Shown in pieces: positions 40,976-50,300 of a stretch of 64,000 bases of DNA. The translations under genes were made by a program, and so were the position numbers. Origin of the DNA: Winogradskyella undariae (GTDB taxonomy: Bacteria; Bacteroidota; Bacteroidia; Flavobacteriales; Flavobacteriaceae); assembly GCF_013285155.1 (NCBI RefSeq), contig NZ_JABTEL010000001.1, positions 62,001 to 126,000 on the forward strand, given 5' to 3'. The notes under the pieces were generated by a model, which was not told the origin of the DNA, searched no databases, and saw only the letters and a list, made by a program, of their open reading frames with translations. Every line of letters begins with the position of its first letter. The first letter of the stretch is position 1.

Positions 40976-41656
40976 TCAATCTGCAATTGCTAAAGTGGCG
41001 AGACTTAACTTTATATTATGAATTTTTAACAAAACTGCCGCGCAGGCTTCTACGGTTGCGCCAGTTGTAATAATATCATCGACTAATAAAATATGTTTGC
41101 CAGCTAAAGATTTATTCTCAGAAATATTAAATAAGGCTCCGTCATCTTTCCATCGTGTAGTTCTTGCTTTAAAAACTTGTGTTTTTGTTGATTTTATTTT
41201 TATTAAAACACTGTCATTATATTCTGCATTTAAAGCTTTTGCAATTTCTTGGCTAAATTTAGCAACTTGATTATAGCCCCGTTTTCTTAGCTTAGACTTG
41301 TATAAAGGAACCGGTATAACGACATCTATATTTTTATAAACATCTATTGTTGCTAATTCGGCACCAAGCCATTTACCAAAGAATTCCCCAATACTTTCAT
41401 GACCTCTGTATTTTAAATTATGAAGTATTTGTTGTACAATTCCTTTTTTCGAAAAGTGTAATAAAGCAGTTGCATTTTCTAATTTTACTCTTCCATAAAC
41501 TGTTTTTTTAACGGTTTCATCATTATTAAAATGAAAGTTAGTAACGGGTAAATGATGTCTGCATGAAGTGCATAAAAGTACTTCGTTATCACTTAAAGCA
41601 TCGTTGCACGCTTCGCAAACCATTGGAAAGAACAAGTTTAACAAGTTTTTCATCAC
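40976..41656 (-). CDS. ComF family phosphoribosyltransferase-like protein
   Basis: 226 residues. An N-terminal zinc-ribbon with CEAC and CTSC (about 15-33) is followed by a PRTase fold. The PRPP loop is HILLVDDIITTGATVEAC (about 188-205). ComF proteins take part in DNA uptake or processing of internalised DNA in competent bacteria; the enzymatic substrate is unknown. It is divergent from the coiled-coil gene at 41725. Confidence 0.92.
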   Translation of the reverse strand: MMKNLLNLFFPMVCEACNDALSDNEVLLCTSCRHHLPVTNFHFNNDETVKKTVYGRVKLENATALLHFSKKGIVQQILHNLKYRGHESIGEFFGKWLGAELATIDVYKNIDVVIPVPLYKSKLRKRGYNQVAKFSQEIAKALNAEYNDSVLIKIKSTKTQVFKARTTRWKDDGALFNISENKSLAGKHILLVDDIITTGATVEACAAVLLKIHNIKLSLATLAIAD

Positions 41657-41724
41657 TTAAACGATTAAAATAAGGATTACACTATAAGAACCTTTATTTT
41701 GGCTTCAAATTAATAAAATTAATT

Positions 41725-42609
41725 ATGATAGTTAACCCTCAGCTATTAAATTATAGATTAATTATAAGTTCTTTATTAATTGTCTTAACCGTTTTAGGAG
41801 CCTATAGTTTTGATAAATACAAATCCATTGAATCTTACGAGACTTTTTTAAATCAAGAAAAAGTTTTAATAGAAACTGAATTATCAGAGCTTTTATCCAG
41901 TTACGACGAACTTAGTGAAGATTACAGTCTTATGTCTGCTCAGCTACAACAAGCAAAGCAAGAAACTAAGAATGCATTAGATTCTCTAAGATTACTTAGA
42001 GGAAACTTATCTATAATTACTAAATTTAAAGGTCAGCTTGCTGTTTTTAAATCTAAAAGCAAAGTGCTTCTTAGCACTATTGATTCTTTAAATTATGAAA
42101 ATGAAAAACTGCAACAAGAGAAACACTACGCTTTAAATACTATTAAAAAAAAGACAACAACAATTAGTGATTTAGAAAAAACAAATAATGTTTTAAATAG
42201 ATCTATTAATGATGCTGCAGTACTAAAGGCTAGTAATGTTAGTGTACAATCTTATAAACTTAAGTCTGGTAAAAAGCGTTTAACGGAAAAGGCAAGACGT
42301 GCCAATGCTATCGATGTTTGCATTACGTTATCAGAAAATATTTTAACACTAAAAGGAGAAAAAGATATTTACATACAAATTGTAAGTCCACAAGGTAATG
42401 TTGTTTCAGATAAAGGAGAATTGGTTTTTGGGGATGATACTTTAAATTATAGTAAGAAGGAAGTTGTTAACTATGCTAATAAAAACTTAGAAGTTTGTAC
42501 AGCTATTATACCCAGTGAAAACGAAAAACCGTTAACCAAAGGGCATTATTTTGTGAATGTTTTTCATAAAAATACTAAGCTCGCGAGTACAAGTCTTGTT
42601 TTAAAATAG
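41725..42609 (+). CDS. membrane-anchored coiled-coil protein of unknown function
   Basis: 294 residues. One transmembrane helix at about 11-29 with a short N-terminal tail. A long coiled coil follows (about 35-165, heptads rich in Leu, Glu and Lys). The C-terminal ~110 residues form a beta-rich domain (TLSENILTLKGEKDIYIQIVSPQGNV, about 193-218). Homologues in flavobacteria often carry a misleading ParA label; no ATPase motif is present here. It precedes glyS by 77 bp. Confidence 0.7.
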   Translation: MIVNPQLLNYRLIISSLLIVLTVLGAYSFDKYKSIESYETFLNQEKVLIETELSELLSSYDELSEDYSLMSAQLQQAKQETKNALDSLRLLRGNLSIITKFKGQLAVFKSKSKVLLSTIDSLNYENEKLQQEKHYALNTIKKKTTTISDLEKTNNVLNRSINDAAVLKASNVSVQSYKLKSGKKRLTEKARRANAIDVCITLSENILTLKGEKDIYIQIVSPQGNVVSDKGELVFGDDTLNYSKKEVVNYANKNLEVCTAIIPSENEKPLTKGHYFVNVFHKNTKLASTSLVLK

Positions 42610-42671
42610 TAAATACATATAATTAACGATATAATTTTTGTAAAACCATTCTGTTAATCAGAGCGGTTTTC

Positions 42672-42679
42672 TATTTTTG
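42672..42679 (+). promoter_or_regulatory. -7 promoter box of glyS
   Basis: TATTTTTG matches TAnnTTTG and ends 7 nt before the glyS ATG, so transcription should begin at or next to the start codon. Confidence 0.55.
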
Positions 42680-42686
42680 CAGTATT

Positions 42687-44228
42687 ATGGCAAACGACGA
42701 TCAATTTAAAAAAGTAATCTCTCACGCAAAGGAGTATGGTTACGTGTTTCAGAGTAGTGAAATCTATGATGGACTTAGTGCAGTGTACGATTATGCTCAA
42801 AATGGAGTAGAATTAAAGAAAAATATTAGAGACTATTGGTGGAAAGCCATGGTACAGATGAATGAAAATATTGTAGGTCTTGATGCCGCAATATTTATGC
42901 ATCCTACCACATGGAAGGCTTCTGGCCACGTAGATGCGTTTAGTGATCCTTTAATTGATAATAAGGATTCTAAAAAACGTTATAGAGCCGATGTCTTAGT
43001 TGAAGATTATTGCTTAAAAATTGAAGCAAAAATTGAAAAGGAAGTTAAAAAAGCAGAAAAACGCTTTGGTGAAGCCTTTAATAAAGAAGAATTTCTTTCG
43101 ACTAACGGACGTGTTGTTGGTTATCAAGAAAAAATTGATTCTATCTTAAAACGTTTGGGTCAATCTTTAGAAAATGAAGATTTAGCAGATGTAAAAGCTT
43201 TAATTGAAGAATTAGAAATTGCTTGTCCTGTTGCAGGAAGTCGTAATTGGACAGACGTTAAGCAATTCAACTTAATGTTCGGAACTAAATTAGGTGCTTC
43301 AGCAGAATCTGCAATGGACTTATATTTAAGACCAGAAACAGCACAAGGTATTTTTGTGAATTTCTTAAACGTTCAGAAAACAGGGCGTTTAAAGATTCCT
43401 TTCGGAATTGCACAAACAGGAAAAGCTTTTAGAAATGAGATTGTTGCAAGACAATTTATTTTTAGAATGCGTGAGTTTGAACAAATGGAAATGCAGTTTT
43501 TTATTAAGCCAGGAACACAAAAAAAATGGTTTGAGCATTGGAAAGAAACACGTATGAAATGGCATTTATCTCTAGGGATGGGCGCTGATAATTACCGTTT
43601 TCACGATCATGAAAAATTAGCACATTACGCAGATGCGGCTACTGATATCGAATTCAAATTCCCATTTGGGTTTAAAGAATTAGAAGGGATTCATTCTCGT
43701 ACAGATTTCGATTTAAAGCAACATGAAGAATTTTCTGGTAAAAAACTTCAGTATTTTGATCAAGAAGATAAAGAAAGCTATACACCTTACGTTTTAGAAA
43801 CTTCTATAGGTTTAGATCGTATGTTTTTGGCTGTGTTTTCTAACGCTTTAGTAGAAGAAGAGCTAGAAGATGGAAAAACACGTACTGTTTTAAGATTACC
43901 AGCAGTATTGGCACCTGTAAAAGCGGCAATATTTCCTTTGTTAGCAAAAGATGGTTTACCAGAAGTTGCAAAACAAATTGTAGAAGATTTAAAGTGGGAC
44001 TTTAATGTTGCATACGAAGAAAAAGATACCGTTGGAAGACGTTACAGAAGACAAGATGCAAACGGAACACCATTTTGTATTACTGTAGATCACGATACTT
44101 TAGAAGATAACTCAGTTACAATTCGTCATAGAGATACGATGGAACAAAAACGTGTGAAGATTGAAGATTTAAAAGATATCATTAAAGCTGAGGTTGATGT
44201 AAAGCATTGGCTACAGAGAATGAAATAA
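42687..44228 (+). CDS. glyS: glycyl-tRNA synthetase, single-chain type
   Basis: 513 residues, the homodimeric alpha2 type rather than the alpha2beta2 enzyme of E. coli. Class II motifs: motif 2 region AFRNEIVARQFIFRMREFEQMEMQFF (about 250-275), and motif 3 YVLETSIGLDRMFLAVF (about 371-387). RPETAQGIFVNF is typical of GlyRS. An anticodon-binding domain follows (RLPAVLAPVKAAIFPLLAK). It charges tRNA-Gly. A strong hairpin (44261-44297) ends the transcript. Confidence 0.97.
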   Translation: MANDDQFKKVISHAKEYGYVFQSSEIYDGLSAVYDYAQNGVELKKNIRDYWWKAMVQMNENIVGLDAAIFMHPTTWKASGHVDAFSDPLIDNKDSKKRYRADVLVEDYCLKIEAKIEKEVKKAEKRFGEAFNKEEFLSTNGRVVGYQEKIDSILKRLGQSLENEDLADVKALIEELEIACPVAGSRNWTDVKQFNLMFGTKLGASAESAMDLYLRPETAQGIFVNFLNVQKTGRLKIPFGIAQTGKAFRNEIVARQFIFRMREFEQMEMQFFIKPGTQKKWFEHWKETRMKWHLSLGMGADNYRFHDHEKLAHYADAATDIEFKFPFGFKELEGIHSRTDFDLKQHEEFSGKKLQYFDQEDKESYTPYVLETSIGLDRMFLAVFSNALVEEELEDGKTRTVLRLPAVLAPVKAAIFPLLAKDGLPEVAKQIVEDLKWDFNVAYEEKDTVGRRYRRQDANGTPFCITVDHDTLEDNSVTIRHRDTMEQKRVKIEDLKDIIKAEVDVKHWLQRMK

Positions 44229-44230
44229 CA

Positions 44231-44254
44231 GATTACTGCAAACGCAGGAATCTC
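44231..44254. repeat. short hairpin element of the GATTNCTGC..GCAGGAATC type
   Basis: GATTACTGCAAACGCAGGAATC: near-palindrome directly after glyS. Two related elements are at 58813-58835 and 59027-59050. This is a common interspersed hairpin in flavobacteria, from memory. Confidence 0.5.
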
Positions 44255-44260
44255 TTTTAC

Positions 44261-44297
44261 AAAAAACGCCCAAACTATTAAGTTTGGGCGTTTTTTT
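44261..44297 (+). terminator. terminator of glyS
   Basis: Perfect stem ACGCCCAAACT / AGTTTGGGCGT, loop ATTA, followed by seven T. A near-identical hairpin lies at 45518-45546. Confidence 0.9.
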
Positions 44298-44389
44298 ATT
44301 TTTAGTCATGGAAAAGTTGTACTCACTCATTGTTGTTCTTTATTTATAAATAAAATAGATACTTTTGATTTAATACTAAAATATAAGTT

Positions 44390-45493
44390 TTGAAAACATC
44401 TTTTGTTACTTTGTTAGCTCTTCTTTTTGCGTTTACTTGTTATTCTCAAAAAAATATAGATACCATTTATGGTAATCCTAGATATGTTAAAGAAAAAGTG
44501 GAGTTTTTAAAAAAGAATAAGCAGAACTATACATTTATGGAAGGGGATGGAGATTATGGGCATGCAACAATTCTTACGCCAGAAAATTTAAAAGACAAAT
44601 TTCATGCATTTTGGTTTAAATACCCTGATGTTGCTTATATTAACTATGAAAAAGAATTTTTAAAAAATGGAAAACCAAAAAATGAAATTTGGAGAGATAA
44701 AGATGAGGATTTTGTAATGAAATATGAATATTCCTATAATAAAGAAGGGAATCTTTCAGAAAAAAAAGAAACATTTTTTGATTATGAGCATAATTTAGTT
44801 AAGTATACTTATGATTATAATGGTAAATTAAGAAGCTCTATTTCTACATATAGTGATGAAACTGATTTATTTTATTATTTACTATTTAAATATGATTCCA
44901 TTGGTAATCTAATTAAAACATCAAGGTATGATGCATTTGGGTATGTAAATTCAGATTATAAAAACTATAATAAACAAAATAAATTGATTAGGGAATTTCA
45001 ACACATTCCTAGAAAATGGCGAGAAAATAAAAATGGGAGTCGATTATTCGCTAGGGATTCCACGGGGACATGGAGAAATATTAAAAAACTAAAGTATGAC
45101 GTAAATGATAATTTGATTTATGAAGAGAGATATAATGACCGTGATATTATAAGAAGTAAGACTATTTACAAATATGATAATGATAATATAATTGAAAGAA
45201 CTATTTACAATACACCATCAGATACTTCTTATCATTATAAAGCCATATTTAAATACAATAAATTAGACTTAAAAATAAAAGAGGAAAGTATATTTTCAGG
45301 TAGAAAAGAAAAAACAGTAACTAGAATATATGATGATAATTATATAGTTCACATAACAATTGAGGAAATAGGAAAAACTTATAATATTGATTACAAATAT
45401 GATTTAGATAAAAAAGGTAATTGGATTAAAATTATAAAAATAGTTAATGATGAACCATTATATGTGTGGAGCAGAAAAATAAAGTATTATTGA
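44390..45493 (+). CDS. secreted protein with YD-repeat-like motifs, TTG start
   Basis: 367 residues, starting at TTG, chosen because a signal peptide (MKTSFVTLLALLFAFTCYS, about 1-19) begins exactly there. The body contains repeated aromatic strands of the form K-Y-x-Y-D-x-x-G-x-L (YDYNGKLRSS, FKYDSIGNLIK, KYDVNDNLIYE, YKYDNDNII), the layout of RHS/YD-repeat beta structures. No secretion tag or toxin domain is seen. It is flanked on both sides by near-identical hairpins and is more A-rich than its neighbours. Function unknown. Confidence 0.7.
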   Translation: MKTSFVTLLALLFAFTCYSQKNIDTIYGNPRYVKEKVEFLKKNKQNYTFMEGDGDYGHATILTPENLKDKFHAFWFKYPDVAYINYEKEFLKNGKPKNEIWRDKDEDFVMKYEYSYNKEGNLSEKKETFFDYEHNLVKYTYDYNGKLRSSISTYSDETDLFYYLLFKYDSIGNLIKTSRYDAFGYVNSDYKNYNKQNKLIREFQHIPRKWRENKNGSRLFARDSTGTWRNIKKLKYDVNDNLIYEERYNDRDIIRSKTIYKYDNDNIIERTIYNTPSDTSYHYKAIFKYNKLDLKIKEESIFSGRKEKTVTRIYDDNYIVHITIEEIGKTYNIDYKYDLDKKGNWIKIIKIVNDEPLYVWSRKIKYY

Positions 45494-45517
45494 AGCTTAA
45501 ACTCAATAAAACCTAAA

Positions 45518-45546
45518 AATGCCCAAACTATTAAAGTTTGGGCATT
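45518..45546. terminator. hairpin between the YD-repeat-like gene and the convergent OMP gene
   Basis: Perfect stem AATGCCCAAACT / AGTTTGGGCATT, loop ATTAA. It repeats the core of the glyS terminator at 44261-44297. Confidence 0.75.
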
Positions 45547-45568
45547 ATACTTTTATAAATAATTTTAT

Positions 45569-46123
45569 CTAATTAAAACGGTAACCTAAATTGAATCCGA
45601 ATTTTCCAACAATTTGAGAATCATCATAATCATTTTGAAAAAGATTTCTACCTATTCCTCCAACAAGTTCAAATACAAACCCGCTTTTAGTAACCCACTT
45701 ACCACCTAAGCCAAAGCCAAGTGCGAAGTCGGTAACACTTTTTTCTTCATAAGTATAGTACATCCCTGATTCTTGAACTTCATAATCTCGGTCTATTGAA
45801 TTTAACATTCCAAATCCTTCAATAAAAAAACCGGCCGCATATTTTTTTCCAAAGAAAACTCTATAATAAGGAGAAATGTAATAATTAATATCAGCATCTG
45901 AATTTTCGTTGTCATATGGTGTTAAAAAAGAAATACCAACAGAAGATTCTTCATTAAGATTTCTTTCATAACTTGCTTCAAAAACACCAGCAAGCAGCAT
46001 TACAGCATTTAATTTAACTTCATTTTGCTTTTCATATAAAGAAGCAATACTATCGTTTTGTTGTTGTGCACTTAGTGTACAAATAGAAAAAAGGAGCAAT
46101 AGCATAAAAAGTGATTTCTTCAT
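45569..46123 (-). CDS. small outer-membrane beta-barrel protein (DUF3575-like)
   Basis: 184 residues. Signal peptide MKKSLFMLLLLFSICTLSAQ. The mature part alternates beta strands (EVKLNAVMLLAGVFEASYERN; FALGFGLGGKWVTKSGFVFELVGG) in the manner of an 8-stranded barrel, and ends NLGYRFN with a C-terminal aromatic-polar signature. This resembles DUF3575 or OmpA/OprG-like barrels of Bacteroidota. It lies upstream of no clear partner. Function not known. Confidence 0.75.
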   Translation of the reverse strand: MKKSLFMLLLLFSICTLSAQQQNDSIASLYEKQNEVKLNAVMLLAGVFEASYERNLNEESSVGISFLTPYDNENSDADINYYISPYYRVFFGKKYAAGFFIEGFGMLNSIDRDYEVQESGMYYTYEEKSVTDFALGFGLGGKWVTKSGFVFELVGGIGRNLFQNDYDDSQIVGKFGFNLGYRFN

Positions 46124-46228
46124 AAGTTGATTTAAGATTGATTAATAATACTAGGTTATAATGATAACTGTATCATATAGATATATCAAATATAATAAAA
46201 AGTTGAATCTAAAAAACACCTAAATCCA

Positions 46229-47377
46229 TTAATGACTATGACCACCTTCACTTTCATTCAATAGCATACCAATACCTTTTATTAATATTTGTTTGTTTTT
46301 TAAATTGTCTGTATTTAGAATTTCTGCAGCATCTTCTGTTTGTTTTCCTAAATTTACTTTTATTTTTTTTAGATGAAACTCATCTTCATTTTCTTCATCT
46401 AAAACTAAAACATAATTTCCGTCCTCTAAGGGGATTATAGCTTCTTTTGGGAGGCTTAATTTTTTTGTGCTTTCAGTAATGATTTCAGCTTCTACAAACA
46501 TGCCTACAATAAAGTTGCTATCTTCATTTTCTACATGTCCATGTACCTGTACACGTCTCGTCTCAGCATCAATAGTTGTACCGACTAAATGAATTTCTGC
46601 ATCAAAAGTATCTTTAGAAGCTTCAGGGATTTTGAAACGGATTTGTTGTCCTTTTTTAACGTTCATAATATCCTTTTCAAAAACTGCGAGTTCTAGATGA
46701 ATATGATCTGTATTTACAAGTTCTAAAATTACATCACTTGGAGAAACATAGGTACCATTACTTATATTTACCTTGCTTACAGTACCAGAAATTGGTGCAT
46801 ACAAGTTTATGGTCGAAGAAATTTGTCCTTGTTCTACACGTTTAGGACTAATATTCATCATCTGTAGTTTTTTACGCAAGCCATTGTAATGTGCTAAATT
46901 ACTTTTGTATAAACTTTTGGCTTTGAGATAATTTTTCTCAGAGGTAATTTGTTCGTCAAACAATGTTTTTTGTCTGTTGAATTCCGATTTTAAGTAATTT
47001 AGTTGTTCTGTAACTTCGAGATAATTTTGTTGAATTTCAATATATTCTGGATTTTGAAGCGTTACTAGAAGTTGTCCCTTTTTTACCTCACTACCAATAA
47101 GTAATGGTGTATTGGTAATGTAACCACTTATAAAAGTAGAAATACTAGATTTACTTTGTGGTGGCACATCAATTATACCGTTAACTTTTATGCTTTCGTT
47201 AAAATCTAATTCAGTTAAGCTTCCAAAAACCATTTTTTCACTTTCAAATTGTGTTTTTGTAATAGAGATATGGTCGTGATCTCCTTCATCTGTTGATATA
47301 GGTTCCGATGTATTGTTATTGTCGTTTCCACAGGCTGTAATAAGTACTGCGAATATTATAAAATATAGATGTTTCAT
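46229..47377 (-). CDS. czcB: RND efflux periplasmic adaptor lipoprotein (CzcB/CusB type)
   Basis: 382 residues. Lipobox LITAC (Cys about 16). A biotinyl-lipoyl-like domain (INGYITNTPLLIGSEVKKG is read around 85-104), an alpha-helical hairpin (about 110-170), then beta-barrel and membrane-proximal domains (LYAPISGTVSKVNISNGTYV near 190-210). The C-terminus is His-rich (EGGHSH). It links the inner-membrane pump to the outer-membrane channel. Its ATG is 2 bp after the pump-channel gene stop, in the same transcript. Confidence 0.93.
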   Translation of the reverse strand: MKHLYFIIFAVLITACGNDNNNTSEPISTDEGDHDHISITKTQFESEKMVFGSLTELDFNESIKVNGIIDVPPQSKSSISTFISGYITNTPLLIGSEVKKGQLLVTLQNPEYIEIQQNYLEVTEQLNYLKSEFNRQKTLFDEQITSEKNYLKAKSLYKSNLAHYNGLRKKLQMMNISPKRVEQGQISSTINLYAPISGTVSKVNISNGTYVSPSDVILELVNTDHIHLELAVFEKDIMNVKKGQQIRFKIPEASKDTFDAEIHLVGTTIDAETRRVQVHGHVENEDSNFIVGMFVEAEIITESTKKLSLPKEAIIPLEDGNYVLVLDEENEDEFHLKKIKVNLGKQTEDAAEILNTDNLKNKQILIKGIGMLLNESEGGHSH

Positions 47378-47379
47378 CT

Positions 47380-50300
47380 TTAAAAGATATTTAAAATAAG
47401 GTGATTAATGTTAATAACAGTTTGGTTGTATGCGTTTAGATTGTCTAAATAAGTTAGCTCAATGTCTGTTGCTGTTTCTAAACTTTGGATGTATTGAAAA
47501 AAGTCAATTTCTCCTTCTTTAAAGGTTCTGTTGGCTGTTTTTATAATTTCATCTTTTAAACGCTTGCCTTGCTTTTCGTAATAACTAATGGCTTCTTCAT
47601 ATTTGTTTTGTGTCGTTAAAAGCGATTTGTATTCAGAATTTAACTGTATTTTATAATCTTGTTTCTGTTCAGTAATAATTTCTTTAGCGATTTTTGAAGC
47701 TTTAATTTTTGATGAATTTCCAAAGAATAACAACGGTATTTTTAGTCCAAATTGATAGCCTCTAAGATTCGCATTTAATTGGTCATTTGTTCCTTGAAAA
47801 TATTCGAAACTAAGGTCTGGTAAAAGACTTTGCTTTTCAGATTTATAAAGCGCATCTTGATAGTTTTTAGCATTTTCATAATAGCTTAATCCTGAATTAT
47901 CATCAAGAGATGGACTGTTTAATTCAAGTTTTTCTAAATCTTGATCTATAATAGTAATAGTATCGACTTGAGCGATAGCTTTTAATTGTTCTTTAGAAAA
48001 TTCAATATCTTGTAAAGCTTGTTTGTATAACGTTTGGATTTGTTTTTGCTTAGATTCTGCGGTAATAGTTTCTAAATAATTGGTTTCACCTAGTTCAAAA
48101 CGTCGTGCTGATTTCTGTGCGAAATCTTTATAAAGACTGTCTAAAAAGCGATAGGTTTTTGCACGTTGCTTAGCATATTGCAATTGATAATAGCTAGAAT
48201 AAACTTTCTTTTTAACTTTTTGAAGTTGAATATTATATCTAGATTCTTCTAAATTAACCAAAGCCTTATTTACTTTTTTATCAGCAAAATAAACGGTTGG
48301 AAATTTAAAGTCTTGAGCAATTTTAAACACCTTTAAAGGTTTGTTGTTTGAAGCGAGGTTGCTTTCGTCATAATTATAATACAAAGCTGTTTTGTCAAAA
48401 CTAAAAGCACTTCCTACAAATGCATTGCTTTTTTCGATTTTTAAATTTGAAGCCTTTAAACTCGCGTTATTTTCTATTGTTAAATCTAAAGTTTGTTCAA
48501 CGGTTAGAGGTGATTGCGCATTGCTATTCCATATAAATAGAAAACCGATAATAGTTACTATTGCTGTTTTATTCGTTTTAGGAGCTGTTCTATTTTTAAG
48601 CCAAGCATATAAAACGGGTAATACAACTAAGGTTAAAATGGTGGCAGTAAATAAACCGCCAATCACTACTGTTGCTAACGGACGTTGTACTTCTGCACCG
48701 GCATTGGTAGAGATTGCCATAGGTAAAAACCCTAAGGCAGCAGCAGATGCGGTTAATAATACGGGTCTTAAGCGTTCTGTGGTTCCTCGTTTTACAAGTG
48801 CATCAATATCATTCATACCCTCTTCATCGTGCAAGGATTTAAAGTGTTCAATGAGTACAATTCCATTAAGTACTGCAATACCGAAAAGTGCAATAAAACC
48901 AACACCTGCCGAAATACTAAACGGTAAGTCGCGTAACCATAACAGTAAGACGCCACCAACTGCGGCTAGTGGAATTGCAGAATATACAATTAAAGCTTCT
49001 TTTACCGAATGAAAAGCAAAATACAATAGCACAAAAATTAAAGCTAAGGCAATTGGCACCACAATTAAAAGTCGGTCTTTAGCACTTTGTAGATTTTCAA
49101 ATTGGCCACCATAAGTAATATTATAACCTACGGGAAGTTTTAATTTGGTATCTAGAATTGTTCTAACATCATCTACAACCGATTCTAAATCTCGATTTCT
49201 AACATTTATACCAACTACAATTCGTCTTTTAGTATCATCTCTAGAAATTTGAGCGGGTCCTTCGGTATATTTGATATCAGCTAATTCGCTTAATGGAACC
49301 TTAGTTCCGTTTGGAACATCAATATATAAATTTTGAAGGCTCGCTAGATTTTTTCTGCTATTCTCATCTAAACGGATAACGAGGTCAAAACGTTTTTCTC
49401 CTTCAAAGACATTTCCAACCGTTTCCCCAGCAAATCCCATTGAAATCAAATGATTTACATCTGAAATATTGAGTCCATACCTTGCTATTTTATGTCGGTT
49501 GAAAACAACGCTCATTTGTGGTAAACCTTCCACTTTTTCTACCGTAATATCCGAAGCACCTTGCACATTTTGAATTAAGGTTTTTACTTCATTTGCTTTT
49601 TTTGCTAAAATGGATAAATCTTCTCCAAAAATTTTAATAGCAACATCGGCTCTAACCCCAGTAATAAGTTCATTAAATCGCATTTCAATGGGTTGGGTAA
49701 ATTCGACCTCCATACCAGGGATGATGGACAATGCTTCTTTAAATTTATTAGCTAATTCATCTTTACTGTTTGCTGAAACCCATTCTTTTTTAGGTTTTAG
49801 CTTAATAATAACATCACTTTCTTCCATAGACATTGGGTCCGTTGGAACTTCTGCAGCACCTATTCTCGTAACTACTTGGTCGACTTCAGGGAAATTATTT
49901 AACAAAATTTGTTCTATTTTTGTAGTTGTCTCAATGGTTTTTCCGAGAGAAGTTCCTGTTTTTAATATAGGTTGTATTACAAAATCACCTTCGTCTAATG
50001 TGGGAACAAATTCACCGCCCATTCTGCTAAATATAAAAACACTCGTAGCTAATAAAACGGTAGAGAGAATGAGTACAATTTTCTTGTGTCTTAAAGCCCA
50101 ATTGATAATTGGTTCGTATCTTTTTTTAATAAAATTCATTAGCTTAACCGATACATTTTTTGAAGAGGGTGGGCTTGGTTTTAAAAACAATGAAGCCACT
50201 ACCGGGACATAAGTTAAACATAGAATCATGGCGCCAATTAAAGCAAAGCTAAAGGTGAGTGCCATGGGTCTAAACATTTTACCTTCTACACCACTTAAAG

